64,000 nt of DNA from positions 1 through 64,000 of the forward strand of contig JBFXHX010000006.1 in assembly GCA_050176585.1 (NCBI GenBank). The letters run 5' to 3'. Numbering within the stretch: position 1 is the stretch's first letter; each line of letters starts with the position of its first letter. The DNA comes from CAYYWP01 sp050176585. Its GTDB lineage: Bacteria > Desulfobacterota > Binatia > HRBIN30 > CADEER01. Made by a program: the position numbers and the translations under genes. Positions 52,251 to 60,489 of this stretch are shown here, piece after piece. Below the pieces are notes generated by a model. The model worked only from the letters and a program-made list of their open reading frames with translations, was not told the DNA's origin and ran no database searches.

Positions 52251-53444
52251 ATGTGCCCGATCGACAGCGTATTTCGGCCATTTCGCGCTTCGGATGCCGA
52301 GCGCAGTGATCGCGCGGCGGGCGACCGTGCGCGCCATCGCGACAAGGTCCGCCAGGCCATACGCGACAGCATCGCGGACATTATCGCCGAGGAAGCGATA
52401 ATCGGGAAAGATCGCGATCGCATCATCAAGGTGCCAATCCGTGGCATCAAGGAATACCGCTTCATTTACGGCAATCAGGCGCCGGGAGTTGGACAGGGCG
52501 ACGGGGAGTCACAGCCGGGGCAAGTGGTCGGGCGGCAAGAAGGCGACGGCAGCGGGCGCCCTGACCGCGCCGGGGACCGCCCCGGAGTCGACTACTACGA
52601 AACCGACGTGCGGCTCGACGAGCTGATCGAGCTCATGTTCGAGGATCTCGAGCTGCCCGATCTCGAACGCAAGCGCCTCCGCATGCTCCCGGCCGAGCGC
52701 ACCGCCAAGCGCAAGGGGTACCGGCAGGTCGGCATCCGACAGCGGCTCGACAAGCGGCGGACGGTGCGAGCGCGAGTGAAACGCATGCTCGCGACCCGCG
52801 AGCGCGATCCCGAAGCCGACGAACGCCGGTTCCCCTTTCACGAAGACGACCTGACCTATCGCCACCTGGTCACGGACGTCCGCGAGGAGTCCAACGCCGC
52901 GGTGGTGTGCATCATGGACACCTCCGGGTCGATGGACACGATGAAGAAGTATCTCGCGCGCTGCTTCTTCTTCCTCCTGTATCAATTCATCCGCACGAAG
53001 TACCAAAACGTCGAGATCGTCTTCATCGCGCACCATACGGAGGCAAAAGAGGTCACCGAAGACGAGTTCTTCCACAAGGGCGAATCGGGCGGCACCCTGA
53101 TCTCCTCGGGGTACGCGAAGGCGCTGGAGATCATCGCCGAGCGGTACCATCCGTCGTTGTGGAACATCTACGCGTTCCACTGCTCCGATGGCGACAATTT
53201 CGATACCGACAACCCCAACGCGCTGCGCACCGCCAAGGAGCTCACGGAGATGTGCAACCTGTTCGGCTATGGGGAAATCAAACCGATGGGCTCCCGGGCC
53301 TATGAGAGCTCGATGCTGAACGTGTTCCGGCGACTCGATGCCGACAATTTCCAGACCGTGTTGATCGAGCGCAAGGAAGACGTGTGGCCGAGCTTCAAGG
53401 CGCTCCTCGCCAAGGATCGCGTCCGCGAACCGGTCCCCGCCTGA
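52251..53444 (+). CDS. YeaH/YhbH family (DUF444) protein
   Basis: The 397-residue protein has the basic N-terminal region (RQAIRDSIADIIAEE, KVPIRGIKEYRF), a Gly-rich linker (about 75-118) and a C-terminal VWA-like domain (about 215-380) with a metal-site start CIMDTSGSMDTM and the motifs FIAHHTEAKEVTEDEFF, GGTLISSGY and CSDGDNF. This is the invariant partner between PrkA and SpoVR. The VWA fold suggests it is an adaptor for PrkA. It starts 48 bases after prkA with no clear ribosome site, and its stop is 8 bases before the SpoVR start. Confidence 0.95.
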   Translation: MCPIDSVFRPFRASDAERSDRAAGDRARHRDKVRQAIRDSIADIIAEEAIIGKDRDRIIKVPIRGIKEYRFIYGNQAPGVGQGDGESQPGQVVGRQEGDGSGRPDRAGDRPGVDYYETDVRLDELIELMFEDLELPDLERKRLRMLPAERTAKRKGYRQVGIRQRLDKRRTVRARVKRMLATRERDPEADERRFPFHEDDLTYRHLVTDVREESNAAVVCIMDTSGSMDTMKKYLARCFFFLLYQFIRTKYQNVEIVFIAHHTEAKEVTEDEFFHKGESGGTLISSGYAKALEIIAERYHPSLWNIYAFHCSDGDNFDTDNPNALRTAKELTEMCNLFGYGEIKPMGSRAYESSMLNVFRRLDADNFQTVLIERKEDVWPSFKALLAKDRVREPVPA

Positions 53445-53452
53445 GGCGTTCG

Positions 53453-54850
53453 ATGCCGCGCGCGTACGACATCAGCGATCTCGAGCATTGGGACGCCCTC
53501 ATTCGCGAGCGGGTCGCCGCGAGCGGGCTGTCGTGCCATCCGCAGGAATTTGAGCTCTGCGATCACAACCAGATGCTCGGGTACATGGCGTACTCCGGTA
53601 TGCCATCGCATTACCCGCACTGGTCGTACGGGAAGTCATTCGAGAAGCTGAAGACTTTCTACGATCACGGCGTCTCGGGCCTGCCTTACGAGATGGTGAT
53701 CAACTCCAACCCCTCGCTCGCGTACCTGATGCGCGACAACTCGCTGCTGCTGCAGATTCTGACCATCGCGCACGTCTACGGCCACAACGACTTCTTCCGA
53801 AACAACTTCACATTCCGCAGCACGCGACCGGACTATACGATCCCAACGTTCAAGGCGCATGCGCAACGCGTGCGAACGTATCAAGAGGATCCCAGCATCG
53901 GCATGGAACGCGTCGAAGCGGTCCTGGACGCCGCACATGCGTTGTCGCTGCAGTGCCGCCGCAATCTCGCGGTGCAGAAGCTCAGCGCTGCGGCGGCACG
54001 CCAGGCAGCGATCGATGCGGCAATGCCGAAATCCGATCCGTTTCAACGCATTCACCGCTACCCGCAATGGACCGAACCCGACCTGCGGAAGTCGCCGCCC
54101 GTGCCGGACGAAGACCTCCTCCTGTTCATCCGCGACCACAATCCATATCTCGCCGAATGGGAGAAGGACCTCCTCACCATCGTTCACGAGCAGGCGCAGT
54201 ACTTCATTCCGCAGATCGAGACCAAGATCATGAACGAGGGCTGGGCGTCGTACTGGCACAAGCGCATCGTGGACAGCCTCGAGCTCGATCCAGAGCTGCA
54301 GCTGGAGTTCATCGTGCGCCACAACCAGGTGGTACGACCCCACCAGGGGAGCATCAACCCGTACCATCTCGGTCTGCGCGTCTGGGAGGACATCCATCGC
54401 CGCGCCGGTGGTGGAGCGCAGGGCGACGCAACCATCATGGCAGTCCGCGAGTCGGACCGGGATACCGCGTTTCTGCGCCGCCACTTGACCGAGGAGCTGA
54501 TCCGCGAGCTCGACCTGTTCGAGTATCAACGCAAGGGCAACGACTACGTGATCACACAGGTGGGCGATGAAGAAGGTTGGCGGGTCGTGCGCGACTCGCT
54601 CATCGCCAGCGTCGGCATGAGCACGGTGCCCGTCATTCGCGTCATCGACGGCGATGCCAATGGCAAACGAACGCTCGCGCTGGAGCACGCGCACGACGGC
54701 CGCGACCTGCACCCCGAGTACGCGGAACGCACCCTCGCCTTCGTGTACCAGCTCTGGCAACGCGAGGTGTCGCTGGACACGGTCATCGGCGGAAAGCCGC
54801 AGACACTTGTGCACAACGAGCGCGGGTTCGCCGTCAAGGCGCCCAAATAA
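53453..54850 (+). CDS. SpoVR family protein
   Basis: The 465-residue protein matches SpoVR/YcgB through its length: HPQEFELCDHNQMLGYMAY near residue 25, MPSHYPHWSYGKSF, GLPYEMVINSNPS, HVYGHNDFF, the dense His/Trp HEQAQYFIPQIETKIMNEGWASYWH (about 245-275) and HQGSINPYHLGLRVWEDI. Conserved His, Glu and Asp suggest a metal site, though no enzyme activity is established. In Bacillus the homologue is needed for spore cortex; in E. coli YcgB is a stationary-phase protein. It is the last gene of the prkA module, with a terminator-like hairpin after it. Confidence 0.96.
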   Translation: MPRAYDISDLEHWDALIRERVAASGLSCHPQEFELCDHNQMLGYMAYSGMPSHYPHWSYGKSFEKLKTFYDHGVSGLPYEMVINSNPSLAYLMRDNSLLLQILTIAHVYGHNDFFRNNFTFRSTRPDYTIPTFKAHAQRVRTYQEDPSIGMERVEAVLDAAHALSLQCRRNLAVQKLSAAAARQAAIDAAMPKSDPFQRIHRYPQWTEPDLRKSPPVPDEDLLLFIRDHNPYLAEWEKDLLTIVHEQAQYFIPQIETKIMNEGWASYWHKRIVDSLELDPELQLEFIVRHNQVVRPHQGSINPYHLGLRVWEDIHRRAGGGAQGDATIMAVRESDRDTAFLRRHLTEELIRELDLFEYQRKGNDYVITQVGDEEGWRVVRDSLIASVGMSTVPVIRVIDGDANGKRTLALEHAHDGRDLHPEYAERTLAFVYQLWQREVSLDTVIGGKPQTLVHNERGFAVKAPK

Positions 54851-54854
54851 GCAG

Positions 54855-54886
54855 GCGCCGCTGGTCTCGCACCGGCGCTTTCTGTT
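54855..54886 (+). terminator. Terminator-like hairpin after the SpoVR gene
   Basis: GCGCCG/CGGCGC (54855-54860 with 54873-54878) is followed by TTTCTGTT, 4 bases past the stop. A competing 10-bp pairing (GGCGCCGCTG with CAGCGGCGCC) would use the same 5' arm. Confidence 0.45.
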
Positions 54887-54906
54887 ACAGCGGCGCCCGA
54901 GACGTC

Positions 54907-55243
54907 ATGCCGATCTATGAGTATCGCTGTCGCGCCTGCCGCACGCGCTATTCGGTTCTGACGTTGCGGATCGGCGAGCCGGTCCAGCCGCAGTGCACCG
55001 CTTGCGGCAGCCCAGACGGCGAGCGCCTGATGTCGCGCTTCGCGATGCCGCGCAGCGCCGAAGACCGGCTCGGAGGCGTCTCGGATCGGTGGAACCTGGA
55101 CGGCATCGATGCCGAAAATCCCCAGCGTCAGCCGCTGGATGCGCGAGATGGGCCGGGAATCGGGTGACGACCTCGGCGGAGACCAGCTCGACGAGCTGGT
55201 CGACGAAGTCGAGCACGGCGGGGCGGATGACACGACCGAGTGA
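54907..55243 (+). pseudogene. FmdB-family zinc-ribbon protein interrupted by a frameshift
   Basis: The frame from ATG 54907 encodes an FmdB zinc ribbon (MPIYEYRCRACRTRYSVL, then CTACGSPDGERLMS; two Cys pairs) and reads normally to about residue 72, where it terminates after unrelated residues at 55167. The next frame continues with SRWMREMGRESGDDLGG, exactly the C-terminal helix expected for this family, ending at 55243. Removing one C from the CCCC run at 55120-55123 restores a continuous 111-codon gene (ENPSVSRWMREM). So either a homopolymer error in the sequence or a real frameshift. FmdB proteins are putative regulators of unclear target. Confidence 0.82.
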
Positions 55244-55300
55244 GCGGCCGCACCGCACCGGCCGACGCCGCGCGCGTCGGTTCGGCACGATGTGACGGCC

Positions 55301-55870
55301 TCACTTCTCCCGCCGGCTCGAACCGGCGCGTGTCGCGGTGCGCCGCGGGGCGCGCTGGGCCATCGTGCGCGCGGCGCGCGCCGTACCAGAGGCGGGCCCG
55401 GCGTCGCCGACCAGCGCAAGGGCCAGGGCGGCGATGGCTTCCCCTGCGCCGATCGCCCCCAGCCCCTCCATCGTCTTCGCTTTCAATCCCACGTGCTCTT
55501 CATCGAGTCCGAGCACCTGCGCGAGACGGGAGCGGATCGCGGGCATGTGTGGCGCGAGCTTCGGCTGCTCGGCGAGAATCGTCACATCCACATGGGAGAT
55601 TCGCCCGCCTCGTGCGCCCACCAACTTCACGACGGCGTCGAGCAGGACGGCGCTGTCCGCACCGCGATAGCGCGGGTCCGTGTCCGGAAAGTGCTGGCCG
55701 ATGTCGCCCGCGGCCATCGCACCGAGCAACGCATCGGCGAGCGCGTGCAAGACGACGTCACCATCGGAGTGGCCGAGCAAGCCGCGGTCGAACGGAACAG
55801 CGACACCACCGAGGCGCAGCGGGCGCCCCGCCACCAGGCGATGGATGTCCCACCCCTGCCCGACCCGCAT
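55301..55870 (-). CDS. ispF: 2-C-methyl-D-erythritol 2,4-cyclodiphosphate synthase
   Basis: The 189-residue enzyme cyclises CDP-ME 2-phosphate in the MEP isoprenoid pathway. It has the zinc ligands in VGQGWDIHRL (Asp and His near residue 8-10) and GLLGHSDGDVVLHALADALLGA (near 31-52), and the substrate loop DIGQHFPDTDPRYRGADS. The core (about 1-157) is normal in size; a basic, Arg/Ala-rich extension of about 30 residues follows and is not part of the fold. No ispD is next to it. It lies 24 bases before moeA on the same strand in reverse order. Confidence 0.96.
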   Translation of the reverse strand: MRVGQGWDIHRLVAGRPLRLGGVAVPFDRGLLGHSDGDVVLHALADALLGAMAAGDIGQHFPDTDPRYRGADSAVLLDAVVKLVGARGGRISHVDVTILAEQPKLAPHMPAIRSRLAQVLGLDEEHVGLKAKTMEGLGAIGAGEAIAALALALVGDAGPASGTARAARTMAQRAPRRTATRAGSSRREK

Positions 55871-55893
55871 GGCTCGGCTCGTGCGGCCAGAGC

Positions 55894-57129
55894 TCAGAAC
55901 GGCGGCGCCGCGACCGCCGCGTCGGGAGCGAGCAGGACGACGCGCACGCGTTCTCCGGAGTGCAGAGCGGTCACATCCGGCGGCCCGACGATCAGGCCGT
56001 CACCCACCGACATCGAGCGCATCACGCCCGAGCTCTGGGTGCCCGTCGAGCGCGCACGGTAGTCGTCCGACGTGCCGGCGAGCGTACAGCGGACGAATTC
56101 AGTGAGCCCGGCGGGCTTCTTGATCGTCTCCGCGAGCGTGGCGGTGGTCGTCGGCAGATACACGCGCTCGAGATCCATCATCGTGCGCAGGGCCGGCAGG
56201 ACGTAGAGGTAGAAGCAGACCAGCGATGAGACAGGATTGCCCGGCAAGCCGAATACCGGTGTGCCGTCGCAATGACCGAACGTGAGCGGCTTGCCGGGTT
56301 TCTGCGCCACCTTCCAGAAACGCTCCTGGTAACCGAGGCCGGCGAGAATTTCGCGTACGTAATCGAAGCTGCCGACCGAGACGCCGCCGGTTGAGAGGAG
56401 GACGTCGGCCGTCACACCCTGTGCGAATGCGGTGCGAATCACCTCCGGGCGATCACGGACGATGCCGATGATGATCGGCTCCGCGCCGGCCTCTTCGACC
56501 GCCGCGCCGAGCGCATACGCATTGCTGTTGACGATCTGCCCTGGGCCCAGGCGCTCGCCGACATCGACCAGCTCGTCGCCGGTGGCGACGATCGCCACGC
56601 GCGGTCGCCTCGCCACCCGCACCATCGCCATGCCGAGGGAGGCGATAACGCCGATGTCAGCCGGGCGCAGCAGACGCCCCGGTTCGAGCACTGCGTCCCC
56701 CGCGTGCACGTCTTCTCCGGGCTCGCGGACATTCACGCCCGCTGCCACGCCAACCTGGATCGCCACATCGCCGTCCAGCGCGGCCGTATCCTCGACCCGA
56801 ACCACGGCATCCGCCCCTTCCGGCACCGGAGCACCGGTCATGATGCGGGTCGCCGTACCCGGTGTCACCGGCTGGGTGGGCACCGCACCAGCTCCGATGG
56901 TCTCGAGCACGCGCAACCGCAACGGGGCGGAGGGTGTCGCACCCTGGACATCCGCGCTGCGCACCGCGAAGCCGTCCATGGCCGAGTTGCGGAACGGGGG
57001 GACGTCGTGCGGCGCCTCGACGGGCGCTGACAGCGCACGGCCGCGAGCCGCAGTCAGGGGCACCTGCTCGCTACCCGTCCGCGGCAGGTTCTCCAGTACC
57101 CGCCCGAGTGCCTCGCGAACGCCGATCAT
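55894..57129 (-). CDS. moeA: Molybdopterin molybdenumtransferase
   Basis: The 411-residue protein inserts molybdenum into molybdopterin. Its four MoeA domains are visible: PPFRNSAMDGFAV near residue 45, TRIMTGAPVPEGADAV near 103, the MoaB/MogA-like domain with ATGDELVDVG (near 187), VNSNAYALGAAVEEAG, LLSTGGVSVGSFDYVRE and the PGKPLTFG segment, and the C-terminal beta barrel ending in ERVRVVLL. ATG 57129 fits; a longer in-frame extension would overlap the sensor-kinase promoter region and is not conserved. No molybdoenzyme lies in this window. The predicted promoter is nearly on top of the start codon. Confidence 0.95.
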   Translation of the reverse strand: MIGVREALGRVLENLPRTGSEQVPLTAARGRALSAPVEAPHDVPPFRNSAMDGFAVRSADVQGATPSAPLRLRVLETIGAGAVPTQPVTPGTATRIMTGAPVPEGADAVVRVEDTAALDGDVAIQVGVAAGVNVREPGEDVHAGDAVLEPGRLLRPADIGVIASLGMAMVRVARRPRVAIVATGDELVDVGERLGPGQIVNSNAYALGAAVEEAGAEPIIIGIVRDRPEVIRTAFAQGVTADVLLSTGGVSVGSFDYVREILAGLGYQERFWKVAQKPGKPLTFGHCDGTPVFGLPGNPVSSLVCFYLYVLPALRTMMDLERVYLPTTTATLAETIKKPAGLTEFVRCTLAGTSDDYRARSTGTQSSGVMRSMSVGDGLIVGPPDVTALHSGERVRVVLLAPDAAVAAPPF

Positions 57130-57141
57130 GGAATCGCCGGG

Positions 57142-57170
57142 ACCGTATGGGGGTGATCCCGCGTTGTCAA
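57142..57170 (-). promoter_or_regulatory. Candidate moeA promoter, nearly leaderless
   Basis: On the minus strand TTGACA (57165-57170), a 17-base spacer and TACGGT (57142-57147) would start transcription near 57135, only about 6 bases before the ATG at 57129. Either the message is almost leaderless or translation starts elsewhere. The rest of 57130-57235 has no other feature. Confidence 0.4.
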
Positions 57171-57235
57171 CGCAGGCGCGCCGTTCCCCTATCCCGCCGT
57201 GCGTGTTAACCGTTTTTGGTCGAACTCGACCCGCC

Positions 57236-58375
57236 ATGAAAGCCACTTCGGGAAGGGCGCGCGCGCGCCCGATCGATCCGCCGGTCCCGTCGCTCACCGA
57301 TGTGCTGGCGGCCTTCCACGACGCCGTAGTGGTCATGGATCGGGAACGGCGCGTGACCCTGCTCAACCCGGCGGCCGAGGAATTCATCGGCTTGCCAGAG
57401 CAGCGCGTGCTAGGAGAGCCGTGCGAGCTGGTCTTCAGCGACACGCCGCTGATCGCCGAGATGGTCACCCGCGTACAGACGCTCGGCCAAAGCGAGGCGC
57501 GCAACGAGGAAGCGCTTGCCCACCGGCGCCGGACCGTCCCGGCACGCCTGACCTGCCTGCCGCTGTGGGACGGCGGCGACCAGGTCTCCGGCACGGCGCT
57601 GATCATCCACGATCTCAGCTACCAGTACGCGCTGCAGGATTCCGCGCGGCGTGACGAAAGCCTCGCACGCCTGGCGACGCTGGTGGCGGGTCTGGCGCAC
57701 GAGGTGCGCAATCCACTGGCCGGCATTGCCGGCGCGGCGCAGTTGCTCGAGCAGCGCGTGGCGGGCGAACCGAGCCTCGCCGAGTACACGGCCGTGATCG
57801 CACACGAGAGCCGGCGTTTGAGCGCGCTGGTCGAAGACCTTCTCACCTTCGGCACTCCGGCGCAGCCCCGCCTGGCGCGGACGAACATCCACCGCGTCAT
57901 CCACCAGGTGGTCGCCACGTTGCAGCCCGAGCTCACCCGCGCCGCGATTCGCGTGCAGTCCGCCTTCGACCCGAGCCTGCCCGACGTGTTGGCGGATCCG
58001 GCCCGGCTCTCTCAGGTGCTTCACAACGTCCTGCGCAACGCGCTCGAAGCGATGGCCGCAGACGGCGAAGCGCCACCGCCGCGCAACCAGATTGCGATCG
58101 CCACGCGGATGGAGACCGACTTTCACATCCTGCGCGGCTCCGACCGCGCCGGAGCGCTTCTCCGCGTCGAGATCGCCGACCGCGGGCCAGGGATCGACCC
58201 GCGCACGGCAGCGCAGATGTTCGAGCCGTTTTATACCACCAAGGCGCGCGGCACCGGCCTCGGGTTGGCGATTTGCGCCAAAATCGTCGCCGAGCACGGC
58301 GGCACCATCCGCGCCGCGCCCAATGACCCGCAGGGCACCGTGATCACCATCACCCTGCCGGTCGCCAAGGGATGA
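57236..58375 (+). CDS. NtrB-type PAS sensor histidine kinase
   Basis: The 379-residue kinase has a PAS domain (about 20-125, AFHDAVVVMDRERRVTLLNPAAEEF), a HisKA dimerisation helix with the phosphorylated His in AGLAHEVRNPLAGI (near residue 160) and a HATPase domain with NVLRNALEAMA (N box, near 265), DRGPGID (G1 box), FYTTKARGTGLGLAI (G2 box). There is no membrane segment, so the signal is cytoplasmic, as in NtrB. It is coupled to the response regulator by a 4-base overlap (ATGA). With glnA and glnB in the same window, nitrogen sensing is plausible; other HydG/AtoC-like inputs remain possible. Confidence 0.9.
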   Translation: MKATSGRARARPIDPPVPSLTDVLAAFHDAVVVMDRERRVTLLNPAAEEFIGLPEQRVLGEPCELVFSDTPLIAEMVTRVQTLGQSEARNEEALAHRRRTVPARLTCLPLWDGGDQVSGTALIIHDLSYQYALQDSARRDESLARLATLVAGLAHEVRNPLAGIAGAAQLLEQRVAGEPSLAEYTAVIAHESRRLSALVEDLLTFGTPAQPRLARTNIHRVIHQVVATLQPELTRAAIRVQSAFDPSLPDVLADPARLSQVLHNVLRNALEAMAADGEAPPPRNQIAIATRMETDFHILRGSDRAGALLRVEIADRGPGIDPRTAAQMFEPFYTTKARGTGLGLAICAKIVAEHGGTIRAAPNDPQGTVITITLPVAKG

Positions 58376-59829
58376 GCATGAACGGGCCTCGCGGCCGCAT
58401 CCTGGTCGCGGACGACGAAGAGAGCGTTCGCTGGGTGCAGACGAAGGCGCTCGAAGGCGGCGGCCATACGGTGGCGCAGGCGAGCAACGGCCGCGAGGCG
58501 CTCGAGCATTTGCGCGAACACCAGCCCGACCTCGCTTTCGTCGACCTCCGGATGCCCGAGCTCGATGGCCTGGCCGTGCTCGACGCGGCCCGCGCCGACG
58601 GTATCGCGACCCCGATCGTCATCGTAACGGCGCAGAACACGATGGACAACGCCATCGAGGCCATGAAGCGCGGCGCCTACGACTACATCTCGAAGCCGTT
58701 CAACATCGACGAGCTACTCGCGGTGACGGCGCGCGCGCTCGAGATGGCGCGTCTGACCAACGATTTGAAGCGGGTGGAACGCGAGCTGCGCGGCCGCTTC
58801 GAGGTCGGCGTGGCGATCGTCGGCACGAGCCCGGCGATGCAGGAGATCTACAAAGCTATCGGCCGAATGGCGGGCACCGACGCGACCGTGCTCATCCAAG
58901 GTGAGAGCGGCACCGGAAAGGAGCTGATCGCGAAGGTCATCCACTATCACTCGCCGCGCTGGAGCGGGCCGTTCGTTGCGATCAACTGCTCGGCGATCCC
59001 GCGCGAACTGCTGGAGAGCGAGCTGTTCGGGCACGAGCGCGGCGCCTTCACCGGGGCCACCGAGCAGCGGCCGGGCAAGTTCGAACTGGCACAAGGGGGC
59101 ACGCTCCTGCTCGACGAGATCGCCGACCTGCCGCTGGAGCTCCAGGCGAAGCTCTTGCGCGTGTTACAGGAGCGCGAGATCACCCGGCTCGGCGGTCGCA
59201 ACGCGATTCACGTGGATTGCCGCATTCTCACCGCCACGAACCAGTCGCTCGAGCGCGCCGTGCAGCAGAGCCGTTTTCGCGAGGACCTCTTCTTCCGACT
59301 GAACGTCGTCCCGTTGCACGTCCCGCCGCTGCGCGAGCGGCGCGCCGATCTGCCGGAGCTGATCAGCTTCTTTCTCGACAAGATCAATCGCGAAATGGGC
59401 ACCTCGATCACCGGCCTCTCGCCGGAGGCCCGGGACCTGCTCATGCGCCACAATTGGCCGGGCAACGTGCGCGAGTTGGAGAATACGCTGGTGCGGGCGG
59501 CGATTCTCTCCGCCGGCTCGATGTTGATGCCGCGCGACCTGGCGCTCGCGGCCCAGGAACCCTCCGCGGCGCACTGCGCCGACTTGTCGCTGGAGGAGGT
59601 CGTCCGTCTGAAGCTGAAGGCGTACTTCCGCCAAGCCGCCGATGTCGCGCCCTCCGACCTCTACGCGCTCATCCTCGAGCGGGTCGAACGCCCCTTGATC
59701 GAGCTGACTCTCGAGCGCACGAGCGGCAATCAGCTGCAGGCGGCTGCCATCCTCGGCATCAACCGCAACACGCTGCGCAAGAAGATGACGGCCCTCAAGA
59801 TCAGTCCGCGCCGTCAGGCGTCGGCGTGA
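58372..59829 (+). CDS. NtrC-type sigma-54-dependent response regulator
   Basis: The 485-residue regulator has a receiver domain (about 10-125) with phospho-Asp in FVDLRMPELDG (near residue 57) and Lys in YISKPFN, then a sigma-54 AAA+ domain (about 150-385) with Walker A GESGTGKELIAK, the sigma-54 contact loop ELFGHERGAFTGA (near 220), Walker B GGTLLLDEIADL and R-finger region REDLFFRLNVVPLHVPPLRER, and a Fis-type HTH (about 440-478, NQLQAAAILGINRNTLRKKM). All functional motifs are intact, so it should activate sigma-54 promoters. Its stop overlaps thiE (GTGA). Confidence 0.95.
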   Translation: MSMNGPRGRILVADDEESVRWVQTKALEGGGHTVAQASNGREALEHLREHQPDLAFVDLRMPELDGLAVLDAARADGIATPIVIVTAQNTMDNAIEAMKRGAYDYISKPFNIDELLAVTARALEMARLTNDLKRVERELRGRFEVGVAIVGTSPAMQEIYKAIGRMAGTDATVLIQGESGTGKELIAKVIHYHSPRWSGPFVAINCSAIPRELLESELFGHERGAFTGATEQRPGKFELAQGGTLLLDEIADLPLELQAKLLRVLQEREITRLGGRNAIHVDCRILTATNQSLERAVQQSRFREDLFFRLNVVPLHVPPLRERRADLPELISFFLDKINREMGTSITGLSPEARDLLMRHNWPGNVRELENTLVRAAILSAGSMLMPRDLALAAQEPSAAHCADLSLEEVVRLKLKAYFRQAADVAPSDLYALILERVERPLIELTLERTSGNQLQAAAILGINRNTLRKKMTALKISPRRQASA

Positions 59830-60461
59830 TCGCCGTGTTTCGCTTTCCGGACCCGCTCTACCCGATCGCCGACGCCGGCAGCTGCGCCGATGTGGTCGCG
59901 CTCGCGGAGGCGATCCTGTCGGCTGGCGCGCGACTGCTGCAGTTGCGCGCCAAGGGATGCAGCACGCGCGCCGTGATCGATCTCGCCCGCGCGGTGAAGG
60001 CCCGCACCGACCGCGCCGGCGCTGTGCTGATCGTCAACGACCGCGCGGACATCGCACAGCTCGTCGATGCGGCCGGCGTACATCTCGGCCAAGACGACCT
60101 CCCGCCCACTGCCGCGCGGGCAATGCTCGGCGCGGCGAAGATCATCGGCACCTCCACGCACACTCCGCAGCAAGCTGACGCGGCGCTGCGCGCCGGCGCG
60201 ATCGACTATCTCGCCTACGGGCCGATTTTCGCGACCCACAGCAAAGCCGATCCGGACCCCGTCCAGGGACTCGACGCACTCGCGGCGGTACGGCGCCGCT
60301 GCCCGCTGCCCCTCGTGGCCATCGGCGGCATCACGGCCGCGAACGCGCGCGCGGTGCGCACGGCGGGGGCCGACGCGGTGGCGGTAATCGCCGCCATCGC
60401 CAAGGCCGACGACCCCGCCGTCGCGACCCGGCAGCTCCTCGCCGCCGCGCGCTCAGCCTGA
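59826..60461 (+). CDS. thiE: Thiamine-phosphate synthase
   Basis: The 211-residue TIM-barrel joins HMP-PP and thiazole phosphate. It has LQLRAKGCSTRAVIDLAR near residue 39, LIVNDRADIAQLVDAAGVHLGQDDLPP (about 67-95), the Mg/PP loop IIGTSTHTPQQADAA and DYLAYGPIFATHSK (near 130), and AIGGITAANARAV. The GTG start at 59826 overlaps the response-regulator stop by 4 bases, so its expression is tied to that gene. No TPP riboswitch precedes it, as expected for an internal gene. It ends 28 bases before the convergent dnaB. Confidence 0.95.
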   Translation: MIAVFRFPDPLYPIADAGSCADVVALAEAILSAGARLLQLRAKGCSTRAVIDLARAVKARTDRAGAVLIVNDRADIAQLVDAAGVHLGQDDLPPTAARAMLGAAKIIGTSTHTPQQADAALRAGAIDYLAYGPIFATHSKADPDPVQGLDALAAVRRRCPLPLVAIGGITAANARAVRTAGADAVAVIAAIAKADDPAVATRQLLAAARSA

Positions 60462-60489
60462 CGCGCGGGTCGGGCCGCGAGCACTCGCG

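Noticed and set aside
59700..59830. TPP riboswitch for thiE
   Set aside because: thiE overlaps the preceding gene and no CTGAGA/ACCTGAT-type core is present.
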